DNA of 64,000 nucleotides from Ceratodon purpureus (GCA_014871385.1 CM026433.1:14821985-14885984); one strand, 5' to 3'. Positions 36,601-49,546 are shown, counted from the stretch's first letter. Translations and numbers: made by a program. Notes: generated by a model not told the origin, from the sequence alone.

Positions 36601-37387
36601 GTTCTAATCATCTTTTTAAATAGCTTTGCACATGGGCTTGTGCCACGAGGAGTAAACATACTGCATGGAGGCAGTTATATCGCAGGACAGTTCCCCCCTG
36701 ACAAGTTTATTTTCTGATATGTGCAGATACAAAGTTTTCATAAATCCGAGTTTGAGTGATGTGGTATGCACCACCACGGCAGAGGCTCTAGCCATGGGAA
36801 AAATCGTTGTGTGCGCAGACCATCCATCGAATGACTTTTTCCGATCCTTCCCTAATTGCTACATTTATCGGACACCTGAAGAGTTTGTAGAGAAGGTGCA
36901 GCAAGCTATGGCTTCTGAGCCAGAGCCTCTTTCTCCAGAACTACAATATCTCTTGTCTTGGGAAGCAGCTACAGACCGTTTCATTGACTCAGCTGGCCTC
37001 GACAAGCTTCCTCCCAGGGGCTCCAAAACAAGCGTAAAGAAGCCAACTGTAGTGGGTGAGTGGACACTACTATTGGTACCATTGGTAAAAGACACTACTA
37101 TTGGTACTAGCTTATCCCGCGGTTTTACTAATTCTTAATGTTTTGTCGTTTTTTTTTTCCCAGGTGAGGAAGTTGAGAAGAAGACGATGACATTATCCAC
37201 ATCAACACCTGATCTCACTGATGTAGTGGACAAGGGTCTCTACTTAACGCACTATCTCCTGTCTGGCATCGAGCCATGGCGGAGTCTGGTGGGAGCCCAA
37301 CCCGATACAATGCATGTTGACGCACAACATTGTAAGGACTTGGGATTACCACCTCCCAATGTGCAAAGGCCCGTGTATGGCTGGTAG
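33651..37387 (+). CDS. DGD1: Digalactosyldiacylglycerol synthase, DGD1-like
   Basis: Seven exons: 33651-34403, 34531-34663, 34901-35403, 35652-35918, 36167-36516, 36727-37055 and 37164-37387. All introns are GT-AG and in phase, giving 852 residues (Arabidopsis DGD1 has about 808). The enzyme moves galactose from UDP-galactose to monogalactosyldiacylglycerol, making digalactosyldiacylglycerol at the chloroplast outer envelope. Residues 1 to about 370 form the N-terminal extension that separates DGD1 from DGD2. The GT4 glycosyltransferase part follows: [99 protein letters not shown] and [17 protein letters not shown]. The C-terminus ends in the conserved NVQRPVYGW. No defect is seen. The lysine- and arginine-rich stretch near residues 180-200 is unusual and may be lineage-specific. 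Confidence 0.95.
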
Positions 37388-39177
37388 AAATCTTTTGCCA
37401 GACCATTGACCGATTTTGCTCTAAGAAGAGATAAAAGTCTCAACTGGACCTTAGGTATGGTGTTAACTGCGTGAAACTGCTACGGGACTATACATAGTGA
37501 ACTGAGTGTATGGTATGAGGAACGACAGAGCTATGAATCTGTGTGCAGTATTCTTTTGGTAGGTTATGATAGTTTTGACCAGTGATGAGAGTAATGTGGA
37601 TGTAGGGTGCTGTATAGTGGGGTTCTCATCCGCTGCCCCAAAGCTTGTACAATATCTTTCTCAACAAATTTCAAGACTTTATTTCTGAACAACAAATTCA
37701 TGCCTCACCTGGACGTTTCTTTGCTAGAACACGGTATCTTGTAGAATAATCTACACCACTGATTGACAATGCAAGCATAATACCATATACAGCAATGGAC
37801 TAGATTATCAGTGAGCCTCATGTTCAGCATTCGGAGAAGTAGAAGATACAAAACTCCTAGTGTATAGTTGAGGCTGAGCCTGGACACAAGTTGAAAAAAC
37901 TCTGGACCAGCATGTGGGCAGAGCCATATATATATTTTGGTATTGTACTGGTGCACATCAATGAAGTGAGAAGTGAAGCAAGTGTGCAGAGACAACACAC
38001 AGCAAGTTGGTTGTAGAAATAGCACAGTACTGGCTGCGACACTAAAATCAGCCGAGTTCTGCGCTCTCCGGAGACGAGGCGTTGCGGATGCTCAGGCTGC
38101 TGCTTCTTCTTCGCCTTCTCCTTCCTCGGGCTCTGGTTCAGGTTCTGGAGGAGGGGGCGGTGGAGGTGGAAGGTTTTTGCAGTGGCATGTTTCAGCTCCG
38201 AGATGGCAGTGCCTTCGGCATTTGACCTTGCAAGCCAGTGGGTTCTTCTCTCGGATGTACAAGGCTACAAACTTCACCGGTCTCTCAGGCCTGTTATGCA
38301 CAGATATTCATCAGTGAGAGGACACATTTGCACATTTTAGGTGTGTATGCCAGCACTCTCTTGTAATCTAGGTCCTTAGCAGGCTTCTATTCTAATTATT
38401 AAGTAACTTAGAATGAAGATTTGGCTGGTTTTGGAACCTGGGTAAGAATTGTGTATGCCGATAAACATGGTCTTTGGAAGATAAAATGCAAATTGAAGTA
38501 TGTAGCCTACAATGGTTAAATCTTGCAGTTGAAAGTCTATCATGTGCTGATGATATGCTCTAAAATCAATGAGAAAGCGATAATTTTTCATCAGCAAGCC
38601 TTGTCAAAATCCAGATAGACTGCTCAAACTCTGATTTCTACATATAATTGTCTTAGAATTTGCAATAATTGGCTGAAGATTTGTCAAAGCATGCACCTCT
38701 CAACCACAGCCAACTTCATGGCTTCAAGGACAAGATCATACACCTTTTCAGCCATCTGCACACAATTCCAACATTCGCAAGATCATGCAAATTACAAATT
38801 TTACACTTACGCAGTATTATCCAACAATGTGCATTCACTGGCAGGATGATAGGAGTCTGAAAACATCTACATTGGATCCATACATGAATATTTCTATACA
38901 AAATTATATCCTGTTCTCTCTACAAGTGATCTGTCAATGGTCTAGTTTCAACTATGACTTCATGTAATACATACTGTAATAATGGCATTCCACTCCTCAC
39001 AACTTCAAAACAAGGAGGCAAGTAGGAAAAAATCACATGTATTGTCTCTTACGTATTATGTACAAGATCATCATATATCACATAATCAAGTGAATCACAA
39101 GAACCTCAAACTAATGTTGTAGTCATGTGCAAAGTATAACCAAAACCTGTCATCCAGACCAAAAGCCACACATCATT
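37388..39177. other. 3' region of DGD1-like gene and gene-poor stretch
   Basis: The first few hundred bases probably include the DGD1 3' UTR. On the minus strand 38092-38301 is a short open frame with Cys-rich and then Pro/Glu-rich parts (CKVKCRRHCHLGAETCHC, then a run of eight Pro). It could be a small peptide gene, but the low-complexity half makes a chance frame possible. Nothing else is recognised. Confidence 0.35.
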
Positions 39178-40594
39178 TCATAAAGTTTCAAGTTCACAGC
39201 ATTCCGGTTTTGAGAAATTCATAAAGAATTCAAAGAACTTGTGTGACATGTTTTCTGAAGATAGATTTAGTACCAAATATTCTCGCACAGGCAAATCTTC
39301 TTTTGGTGGCTTTGGCGGAGGCTGAATAATTTCAAAAGTAAAAAAGTAGTCAGCACCTTGATAATCAACAAAGTTAGTATGTACTAGAAGAAGAAAGGTG
39401 TTGTTATAATAGACTTGATTCTGAACAAATTGAAGATCACATGAATGGACTATAGCTATGATCAAGTTCAAAAATATTTCTACAAATTTTTATAATTCAT
39501 TCTACCAAATTCATTCAAATTTTCCTCTTCATTATATTTCTTCTCAAAATTTACTGATAATGTGAATCCAATTCATGCTTATTGTGTAACAAAATTGATA
39601 ATGTCATAAATCTTTTTTATATGAAATATGATATAGAATTGGAATAGCCGATTAGATTAATAAAATATTAGAATCAATACAAAAGAAAAATTATAAGAAA
39701 TATGTAAATATTAAATTATTCAATAGCATGTACTAATATGGTTGTTAGCATGAAAGTACAGTTACTTCTTATTGATGAATAATTAATACATAATCCAAAG
39801 TATGTGCTAATATGGCACAATATTGTCTTGTAAGTATTTATTTATTTGATGAGAATTTATGATTTTTTTGTATTTTTAAAGGAACATATGTATTAATCAT
39901 CTATTACGATCTTTTAAAGACCTTGAATTAATTGTATTATTCGGAGGACCTCAATGGACCATTTAGAAATTGATTCTACCAATTATCTATAGATTAGATT
40001 TTGTAAAAAGGTAGCAACAACGTAATATAGAATAGAGATTAACATACCTTAACAAGCCAAGGGTACGGAGGACCATAACTCAGTTCAATATTTGGGGGCA
40101 ATTTATGGGGGTGACAAGCTTCAGGGAGAGCATCAAAAGGTTCCGCATACTTCCATGTTGGAGGAGGAGGCCATGCTGGCCAATCTTCCCATGGTGGTTC
40201 AACTGCGCAATTTTCATTTAGTATTAGAAACAAATCAAAATCATAAAAAATACGGAGGTAATAATATGGGTACCTTCTTGATTTATTGTTAACTTAATGA
40301 CATTATTGTTATATTGCTTATTAAACTGTTTTATAGCACAATAGTAAATTAATTTGTTTGGATGTTTTTTATATATGGAGTAAATTATTGCATTAAAAAG
40401 GTAATTTGTGATTGATTTGAGCTGAGTAAGAGTATGAAGTGCCTTATTCTGTAAAAAAAAATCTTAAAGAACTCACATGGAAGACATTCAATCATTGGTA
40501 AGCAAAAATCCGGGAACTCTTCAATTTTAAGTTGTGGAGTTGAAGCTTCGATGTTAATTTCTACCACCCCTTCCTCTTCGTCGGAGTCAGACAT
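39178..40594 (-). CDS. Acidic Trp/Pro-rich protein, unknown
   Basis: Exon 1 (40477-40594) starts MSDSDEEEGVVEINIEA and ends in phase at a GTGAGT donor. Exon 2 (40048-40202) joins in phase after GCGCAG and encodes EPPWEDWPAWPPPPTWKYAE, then CHPHKLPPN and YGPPYPWLVK. A third coding stretch ending at 39178 encodes YFFTFEIIQPPPKPPKEDLP and then VREYLVLNLSS. The join from exon 2 to this stretch is one base out of phase with the obvious sites, so an extra exon may lie between 39360 and 40048, or the gene is decaying. Composition stands out from the surrounding AT-rich non-coding DNA. No family is recognised. Confidence 0.5.
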
Positions 40595-42710
40595 TTTTTA
40601 CCCCTAGTTACTGTGTAAGTCTATCACAAGATTAGCCCAATACCTATGTTATTGAAACCACGAACTATACATTTCTTTTGTATTCTTAGATTTTTAATGA
40701 AATATATACTGTAACATCATAGCAGGTTTGTTCTTAAATAATTCTAAATATAAAAAACAAAAAAAAATTGAAAGTTATGATGATAGAAAGACAAAAATAG
40801 AACGAATTAATTTTTGCAGTATTTTTTGATTTTTTACTAAAAAAACAAAAACTGAAAAATCTATTTTTAAGAAACAAACCTTAATTTTTCAAAAACAATA
40901 AATATTCATTTGCTGAAGACTAAACCTACTATGGTATTACGGTACATGGAAAAGAAAATGAATAGTTGTTTTTAATTGTATATCTTCCATTTTATGATTT
41001 GTGTTTTTAGAACAAATGAATTTAGTTTCAGGTTTTCCATGTTAATGTTTAAAAATTTGGGATTAAGAAATTGTTGCAAAATATATATTTTAAATAAGAA
41101 GCTACAACTACTTTAAGTTTATATGACATTTTCCAATTGAAAATTACTATTGAACCAACATATTTACAAAGGCTTTGAATGGAGATAATAATAAAGATCC
41201 TTATTTAAGAAAAGTCTTAATTTTTTGAATAATTGGGTTTTTAGTTTTTTGTAAGATCTTCGTCACTTGCCTGAAATATTTATAAGAGTGTTGGATGGTA
41301 GTGGGGTGTTCAAATTAATGTTTTAAAAAATGCAATTAAGAACTATATCAATCAACATCAAAAAGTCATGTCATCCTTTGTGGTGTGTCTATTCAAATAC
41401 AAACAGTGATACAACACAATGAGCTTTTGCATTTTAAATTCCATAACAAAGTTTTATAACAACCACTTTTCACTTTCTTTCAAAACAAAGATGGCTTCAC
41501 TACAGATTTTCAATTCTTTTGAATTAAATTTCAAAACCAATTGGAAAAATATTAGAAATATTGTAATTCAAATTCAAATCATTAATTTGTGGAGGAAAAA
41601 TTATATTTTTTTGAATCAAATTCAAATAAAAAATTCATGAAACAGCTTCGGAATGTATTTTCTAAAATTTTATAAAAATGTTTTGACTTAAATCAAAAAA
41701 CATATATAAAAATTACATAGACTATATGAATATGAAAAGACATTAATACGGATAGTTTTTTTGCTTTTTTTAGAAAAGGCGTTTCAAAAGATATAAAGAG
41801 AGGTTAAAATGAGAATGTAAAGTCTATACAACATTAATGATTTTTAAATTAAAATAATCACTATTATTAACAAATAAAAGAGTCTAACCGTTTGTTTTTT
41901 TGTCTATTCGTACGTCAAATTAATTCTAAAAAACCTTACACAAAACCTAATTTACGTGTCTTTTCAAAACATGCACCCACCTTTATTACTTGAAGGGTTA
42001 TTTATATCTTTTTTTTAAATAAATAAAATTTCTTCTATCATTTTCAATGTGTCTTTTAACGCGTTCAACTAAATGCATGGTTTTGTGCATCTACGTACAA
42101 TGCAAGTTATAAGTGCACCTACAATTTTTTTAATATTTATAATTTTATAATTTTAAAATGACCTTTAAAATGTAAATTTTTTATAATCATCATATTACAT
42201 GCTTTTGTATACCCTCAAAAAATGCACATTATAAATGCATTCGAATTTGTGTTTAAAAAATCTTTAAATTTTTGAAAATTAAAAAATTAACTAAAATTTT
42301 ACATATTTTAAAATGTATAATTTGAACAATAGTCAATGTAAACGGCCTTGCTACATCATGGAATTTGTGTATGTTTATGTGTACATTTTCACAAAATATA
42401 AAATTAACATGCATTACTATTTTTTTTTAATTGCAAAAAATATATATTTGACAAAATAACACACAAAGTTTAAATATTCTATTATAATGTAAATAAAATA
42501 ATAAAAGCTTTTAGAATGTGTAACTTTCTCAACAAAGCAAAGATCCTTTAATAAAATAGATTTGTTAATTGTACTCTATAGTAATGCTTTATATAAATAA
42601 ATTTTGGAGGAGCCTCTTTTAATTTTATATTTCTTATAAAATGTAAATTTTAAAATTTTAAAATAGTACGTTTAATGCAAACTAAATTTGGCCCTTTACT
42701 ATAAAATTAC

Positions 42711-42751
<41 letters not shown>

Positions 42752-42837
42752 GATTGTATATTTGCATGATTTTTACACTTTAATGTACATTCATGTTTTT
42801 TCTCGTAGTCATAGAATAGTCTTAAGTAATTTCTTAC
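40595..42837. other. AT-rich non-coding stretch
   Basis: Very AT-rich with many A and T runs. A short open frame at 41419-41640 is Asn/Lys/Phe-rich and looks like chance translation of AT-rich DNA. An (AT)n microsatellite lies near the right end. Confidence 0.5.
42710..42752. repeat. (AT)n microsatellite
   Basis: About 20 AT units with one G interruption. Confidence 0.9.
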
Positions 42838-43090
42838 ATTGCAGTGAGCAACAATGAGTTGTATCAAGTGATTGGACGCTTAGAGTGCTTACTTTAGGGT
42901 GAGCTATAATGAGTTGTATCAACATATTGCTTGCTATTGTGTTTCTTGCGGAGTTCTACTAGGTGCTTGTACCAAATCAAATCACTTGCGTTGTGAAAAT
43001 TGGTGGATTATAGTCAATCTTTGTATGCTCGGCATGGTGTGCACGTATTGGGGAGTGTGGAGTAAGTTGCAAAAAGTGAGTGCATAACTG
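42838..43090 (+). pseudogene. Decayed paralogue of the 46.3-kb membrane-protein gene
   Basis: The stretch from 42838 reads GCAGTGAGCAACAATGAGTT and matches GCAGTAAGCAACAATGAGCT at about 46561 in the intact gene. After a broken start the match repeats from about 42900: residues NELYQHIACYCVSCGVLLGA and then NHLRCENWWIIVNLCMLGMV correspond to NELYQLIGFYSVFQGVLLTA and NLLRCSHWWIPIILCILATI. The open part is only 62 residues and the upstream 100 residues of the intact protein are missing. The NELYQ segment occurs twice within 70 bases, which suggests a small internal duplication. Probably a partial gene duplicate that has lost function. Confidence 0.75.
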
Positions 43091-44482
43091 CGTTTAGGGT
43101 GGGAAAAGATGAGTTCAACTGGAAACACCATGTGAGACTCTTTCAATTGAACCAATTGTGTGTGCAACGTGACGCTTTCCAATTTCGGGCTCCTCTTGAC
43201 CGACTTTCCCTCCAATAAAGTTTACAAATGGATTTTAGAAGGTTTTGTCAGAATGAATTGTTTTTGGAGAACAACATGAGGGTGTATTTCAAAGCCCAAC
43301 AATCGACTATACGAACTATGAATTGATTTTTAAAGATGATTGTGCACTATTTCCCTCTTGCGTCTTATAACAAATAGATATTTACAACTTGAATGTGCAA
43401 ATGACACATTATTATTTTTTAAATTTTTAATAGTTTAAACATCCAAAATATATATATATATTTATAATTTTTTGGAAACGAGAAGATAGACACATTAATA
43501 TTGAAGAATATATTATCAAGATTTATATCATTCTTTTGGCTCCTTAAAGATATTGCTCTTTCCAAAATTTGTACCATCACAAAAATTCATTATAAAATTT
43601 AGGAAAAAGAAAGAAATATAAGTTGATGTTCAAAATAAAGTTGTAGATAATGAATCTTAGATTAAAATTAGATTATTAGCTGCTTAGCATTGTTTTGCTT
43701 GATAATTTATTAAAGTACAAAATGATGTTAAGTAGTTCAAAAAACAATATCTCAAACTTGGACACTTTTAAATTTTTCAAAATAATGTTGGGCAATAATA
43801 TCTCAAAATTGGATAAACAAAGTCAAGAATGTCTAGAAAATTTAGACAAACTTGTAATTAGTTATTTTCTGACTAAGTTGCTAATTACCTATGTTACTTA
43901 AATCTATGATTGTTACGACCAATATTTTTCATGATTTTATGAAATTAATATTAAGACTTATTTTAAATTTAATGACCAAAAAAATGTTAACAGACTAGAG
44001 GTGAGATCTCTTGTAATTGACTAAATTATGACATTTTAATAGTCATATTTGTCTATATTTGTTGATCTCTATCTTTTTGTTTATCTATTTTTTAATTTAT
44101 TAAGCACAACCTAATTATACATAAAATCTTACATGAAACTCCATTGTATGAGCCTTTTTAAGATGTGTTTTTTTAATTACTTGGAGGTTTATTTATATGT
44201 AGTTTAATTTTTTTTAATCATTTTCAATGTATGTTTAAACATAATCTTCTTATTATATGGTTTTGTATATCTTCACATAATGCATGTTATAAATGCATTC
44301 ATGATTAATTTTTAAATCTTAAAAAAATTGATGAACATCACTTCACCACTATAGAATCATGGACGCAAGACAACAACATTGATTGATTGATTGATTTATT
44401 CTTGAATCCTCATTTGTATACAAGTAGCCTTCATTGCATTATGGACTAGATTGCAATACCATAGCACCATAACATGTTTGTT
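43091..44482. other. AT-rich non-coding stretch
   Basis: The first 120 bases may still belong to the decayed paralogue (an AAGATGAGTTCAAC block resembles the end of exon 1 of the intact gene). The remainder has no recognisable gene. A short TA run lies at 43450. Confidence 0.4.
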
Positions 44483-44486
44483 TTAA

Positions 44487-45383
44487 CCCCTAAAGGACAA
44501 TTTTCCACATTTGGGCTTTTTTAAGAATTTGGGCATGTACATGTGACTTCAATTTAGATTGAGATTTTTTGAAACTTTTTGTAAATGTTTGCCGTAGCAA
44601 GGACTTTGAGGGAATATGTTTTTTTTTTTTCAATTAAACATTTAAAAAAATAGTTATGGTAACTAAAGTGAAATTTGTTGCTCGGCGGGCAGTTTGGGCA
44701 GCCATGCTAAATATATCCGTCACCTCTAAGGATTTTTCTATAAATACGTAATGTTGTCATCTTTAAGATTTTCCAAAAAAAACTTCTTTTAGTACAAAAG
44801 GTTCACTCTACAAAATATCAATAGTTTGATATTTTGTTTCCTCACCATTTTAGGCAATGTACTAAAAGAACTTCTTCTTTCCTTCATAAAAGTTACATTT
44901 TTTTTTTCTAGGTTTTTTCTTTTATTTCACTTAATGTATGGACATCAACCTTTAATTTGACCGTTTGGATTGGAATTTTATAACATAATATAATTTCTAG
45001 GAAAGAAATATGAAATAACATTCTTTTGTAATCACACTTGTCATTTGTATGTAATTTTTTTTTATACAATTAGCTGACATAGTCGTCTTTGTCATGCACC
45101 AAAACCGCCAAAATCCATAATGCAAAAAACTAAGGAAAAAATAGTTAGAGTATATCAAAAATTGTGTCAAAAAAGTTTTGTTTTAAAATTTCAATCGTTA
45201 TGATCTTCTAATCTCTACGGTCGATTATGATGAATTCATTGAGCTATCTACTACAATAATCAATATGAAGATTTTACGGTTAGAATTAGAAAATAATGAT
45301 TTTTTATTCATTAATGCTTTTTACTTTAGAAATGGCAGTTTTGAAGTGTTTTTTGGTGAAACATAGTCAAGGAACTTTAGGGA
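44487..45383. mobile_element. Small piggyBac-type non-autonomous element
   Basis: Bounded by TTAA on both sides (44483-44486 and 45384-45387). The left end is CCCCTAAAGGAC and the right end as reverse complement is TCCCTAAAGTTC. The right third parallels the right end of the large piggyBac element: a GTTATGATCTTC block, a TACGGTTAGA block matching TACGGTTAAAG, then TTTAGAAATGGCAG matching TTAGAAATGACAG. No transposase is encoded. At 897 bp it is much shorter than an autonomous copy and would depend on transposase from elsewhere. Confidence 0.75.
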
Positions 45384-45387
45384 TTAA

Positions 45388-46284
45388 ATTTTTTCTCTAA
45401 GATAAAAAAAAGATTTAAAAATTATAAGGATAAAAAAATAAGAACCAGATTTTTTATCCAAAATTCTGGACAGAAAGACACTGAATTCATACAAGTTTCC
45501 TACCAAAAGAAACCGGAATTTAGCTGCCAGAACCCGTCTAAAGTTCATCCAACGCCTCCACAAACATCCATCCAAGCTGCATGACGATAGTTTGGAATGG
45601 GTCAGATGCCGTCCATTTTCAGCTGACACGGTCTTAAGACCGAGCTCCACACTTCGGCGGTGGCGAGGGATTGCAGGAACTCACATCATGACTCCTCAAT
45701 ATAAAACTCAAATTGTATTGAATCATTGATGCGTGCCAGACTCCATACAAGGGTGGGCTCCGAGGCCTGTCTACACTAACTTAGAATCTAGTCACTCTTT
45801 GCTTTTTAAAACAGATTTGCATGTGATAAGGACGAATCTACTTTTATTTTATGCAATATTATTTGTGCTGCGCACCATACGTGACAGCACCTTGGTGGAT
45901 TAAAATATTATAACAACTTTGAAACCAGTGTGGAGTGCCAAGCGCACTATGACACTGTAAGTTATACCCATTGTTTGCAAAGGCAATGTCATTTAATGTA
46001 AGTTTGCGATTTCTTATATGGTTTGACTTTAAAAGAAATGAGACTGTGCGATCTTTAATTTAAGTATGCCAGGTAGGTAACAGTGAGTTAGTATTATTTT
46101 AACCGAATATGGTACAACACAATGAGAAAACGATAATATTTCAATGGATCGAACTTGGATATCGCAGGCACTGAAATGCAGCCCACAGCTTCTCACTTGT
46201 AGTATAATTATCTTCACGGCGATCAGGCCAGCTCAGCTTTGGCTTTGGCCGGTTTAGGGTGCGGACTCTGAGTTGTGGGGAAGC
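45388..46284. other. Spacer and probable promoter of the membrane-protein gene
   Basis: No gene was recognised, though 45384-45650 is open on the minus strand for 88 codons. The 400 bases before 46285 probably hold the promoter and leader of the following gene. Confidence 0.35.
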
Positions 46285-47782
46285 ATGAATGACCTTAACT
46301 ACGCCATCTTTGCTTCACCTAGTCGGACTTCTTCCCAAGGCTCCCAGCCAGAACTAGTTGTCAGAAATCCAAATCCCCCGGGTCCTTTTGTACTTGAAGA
46401 TAACGAGATTGAGCAGATTTGGTGGTTGAGAAAAGGGGGAGGTCCGTGTCCTGGTGTCGGTGACACGAATCGCCACGCTTTACACAGCCTTGCGGAGGAC
46501 TTTTGGAAGGATGAGGCAGCAGAGGCCTCGCACAGGTTAGATGCTTCAAGTTCTTCCCTTGCAGTAAGCAACAATGAGCTGTACCAACTAATTGGTTTCT
46601 ACAGTGTCTTCCAAGGGGTTCTTCTGACTGCTTCTGCCCAATCAAATCTCCTGCGTTGTTCGCACTGGTGGATTCCGATTATTCTGTGTATACTTGCTAC
46701 CATAATCACCTGTTGGGGAGTTTGGCTGAAGTTGAACGAAGTGCGTGAGTTTCGAGACCGAAGGAACAAGTTCAACGTACAACTCAATGTAAGTGTCTCC
46801 ATCCCATTACCCTGCACATTGGCTTGCACACTGGCTTGTATGTTGACGTCTTTTAATGATTTTCTCGAATACCGAACACATTAGTCTTCTGCGTTTGGAT
46901 TGAAGCTTTACTGTTCGTCCTACAGCACAGAATCTCCCAGTTAAGCTCTTTGCGACAGTACCGCCAGTGTTTCTACTTTCCGGCTTCGACCTCAACTCCG
47001 CTTCCCCAACCATCAAGGTTTTCAAAGAAGGATACACTGGTTATCGTAGCAATTGTAGCTTTCGCGGCGATCATCGGTGGTGGTTCCTACGCAATATTGT
47101 GCAAACCTGGGACGGCTTGCTCACCGCAGGTTTAATCTTCTATTACAAGGTAATATGTCTCTTGGCCTCTGGATGGTTAAATACTTGGTGCATATGTATG
47201 ATGATTTCATTTCTTTCAAGGGAGTCCGATAGTATTCTATGTACTAGGTATTCCTGAACTTGCTTCACCAAGTTCTTTACTCAACCAGTAGTGTGGCTTT
47301 AGTCGTTTCCTTAATTAGCCCTAGGGCATTCAGGCTTACGTCATGATTAGTATTTACAACCATCCATGGTTTTCATGGAAATGACATCCTCTCAACATCT
47401 TTTCAGTTTGTTTTGGTGCAGACGATTGGTTGTGATGTTTTTAAAGACCAGAATAAAAAATGCCTCCGGCTTCACGTTGGAGATTTCTGAGGGAAGTGGG
47501 GGAGTATATAGGAAACTGTTGCAGTTGGAACCTACCAAAACATGGACGATAACGTGCAATGTCAATAGCACATACCGTGAGTACCGTATTCTCAGGCAGT
47601 CATCAGACAATAACAAATCAACGCCGTTTACTATAAGCTCCGATGATGTGATAGATTACTCTGAAATTGAGGTCAGCGATGATTCCTGGACAGGAAAGAA
47701 GAGAGAATCCCCGACGGGCGGCTCCAACAATGAAGAGAATATCGGCCTATTCCGCAGGATCCTGAAAAAATTCGGTTTCTGA
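46285..47782 (+). CDS. Predicted multi-pass membrane protein, seed-free-plant family
   Basis: Exon 1 (46285-46788, 168 codons) begins MNDLNYAIFASPSRTSS and holds an acidic segment and then two hydrophobic spans: LIGFYSVFQGVLLTASAQSN and WWIPIILCILATIITCWGVW. Exon 2 (46926-47129) joins in phase and adds a third span, TLVIVAIVAFAAIIGGGSYA. A further coding stretch to the stop at 47782 encodes FLKTRIKNASGFTLEISEGS, STYREYRIL and SSDDVIDYSEIE. Its obvious acceptor is out of phase with exon 2, so it may be a separate 115-residue protein starting at 47435, or an unseen exon intervenes. The NELYQ...WW type of protein is one I associate with mosses and other seed-free plants, function unknown. The last part recalls short DUF7748-like proteins. 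A decayed copy lies 3.5 kb upstream. Confidence 0.65.
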
Positions 47783-49106
47783 TAAAGTTTCGTCAGGGGA
47801 ATATAGTATGATCTATAACTTGTACCTGTTGTGAGTTGAACTGATTGCAGTTCTTGCAGGACTAGTTCCTACGGGTGTCTGCACTCCCACACTCTATAAG
47901 AAGCTTGCGACCAGACAGGCATGCCTTGTGATTCGAGGAGCTGAAGTGGCATGGTTGGCGGAGCATCCAGCTTCAGTGCCGAACCCTGCAAATTCTGAAG
48001 GGAGGCTGAAAGTTTGTCGTAGGTGTAAGGATTGAGTAGGACGGGTTGGCAAGAGCCTAATAGGCATAAGTGCAATTTTAGAGTCGCTCAATCGTCATTG
48101 TTTAGCACATGTAGCCATCTGTATCGCAGTATTATAGAAGCTGTATCTCGAAGCATAATGAAGAATTGAGACCGATATCTTCTTGTAAATCTGTATTTCA
48201 TATATATGCCTGATTTGTGGAAGAAGTGTTTGTGCACTCACGTGTATTAATCATTTATTCGTTATCTGCAGTTTTTTAACGGGTAATTGAGTGCTCTTGA
48301 GAAGCATTGTTTGATGTACACTAACATGCCAATGTCTGCAGAGCTGCTAGTCAATCTTTTGTGGCATCCAGCACAGAGTGCAGGGAGAGCCGCTAAAGGT
48401 GTTGTGCCTTGAGTGTGGAAGTGAGCACATTTGGAGAACAATGTATTCTTCTCAAAAACAGGTAAGAGTAATATGAAGTTCTATTTTGACACATTGAGTT
48501 TACTTTAGAATACTTTCAAGAACATAACCTTGAGGTCCAGTTCTTTAGGTCACTCTCTTTGCTAATGATGTGAATCCGGTGCATGGAATTACTGTCAATG
48601 CCTTTCTGAATGCTTGTCTTTATGGCAAGTACTTTACAGTGATGCTGGAGAGTCTGTGGGAGGGGCAATTGTGAACTCCGTTGCTAATGCCAACTTGCTG
48701 GCCAAGACCTTGTTGATTGTTTCATCCACTTCACTGTCTAGAAAACCTTCACATTGTGCTCGGTTACTGCTCTTAGCGCACAACCCTTGTATTGTAAGTT
48801 TTGGTGGTCATAATTGAAAACCTTTAAAATACACACAAAGAACCTTTCAAGTTTTAAAAAGGTCAATTTTTTGGGAAAAAACACATAAATTAGATTCCAT
48901 ATATGATATCTTATGAAATTGGCTTTTGATGAAGAGATGGATAGTTGACATTTTTTTCTTATAATATAGATTTTATTAAAATGCATAAATTGAAATACAA
49001 TTTGAACAAACTTTCAAATGTTTAGAGATAAGGTGTGTAACTTTGTTTAGGATATTGATTTAAAAAGAACCTTGAGTTCGTTAAAAGAAACAATGAAACC
49101 ATTATA
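47783..49106. other. 3' region and gene-poor stretch
   Basis: Probable 3' UTR of the preceding gene, then no recognised gene. Short minus-strand frames at 47869-48091 have no partner exons or motifs. Confidence 0.4.
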
Positions 49107-49540
49107 CAGTCTAACCTTGATAATATCACACCATCCGTTTCACCATAAAGTGTGATATAAACAAGGTGTGACATATTTGATAATGTCACATTTTGATGAT
49201 TTGTGCATAATGTGATATTATCAAGGTTAGAGTATAGCCAAATACATACAATTTGTCCATTCATACAATTGTCCATCTATATAATCTGTCCATCCATACA
49301 ATCTATCCATCCATAAACTCTGTTCATCCATAAAATCTGTCCATCCAATCATCAAATACATCCATCCATACTTGATATTATCACACTTACACTACAGATT
49401 TTGGAAAAAAATAGTGACATTATCAAGGGTGATAGTGATATTAACGAGGGAGTTTTACACTAGGAAAATCGGTTTCAAACTTTTAGGTGACAATATCAAG
49501 GTGTTCTATTAACAAAGGTGACATTATCAAGGTTAGACTG
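49107..49540. mobile_element. pogo/Tc1-mariner-like MITE
   Basis: Ends are near-perfect inverted repeats starting CAGTCTAACCTTGATAAT, flanked by TA on both sides (49105-49106 and 49541-49542), the target site of the Tc1/mariner superfamily. The CAGTC...CTTG...TA form of the ends resembles pogo-type elements. Inside, the motif TTATCAAGG or its complement recurs at least six times, and 49250-49375 is a loose tandem array of TCCATCCATA-type units of about 16 bp. At 434 bp it encodes no transposase. Confidence 0.75.
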
Positions 49541-49546
49541 TATTGC

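Noticed and set aside
37973-38317. 114-codon plus-strand frame with a Gly/Ser run
   Set aside because: The Gly run comes from a GGA/GGC-rich low-complexity tract. The minus strand gives a slightly better but still weak candidate.
42700-42760. Palindromic AT tract as a possible origin or cruciform signal
   Set aside because: A plain (AT)n microsatellite is the simpler explanation.
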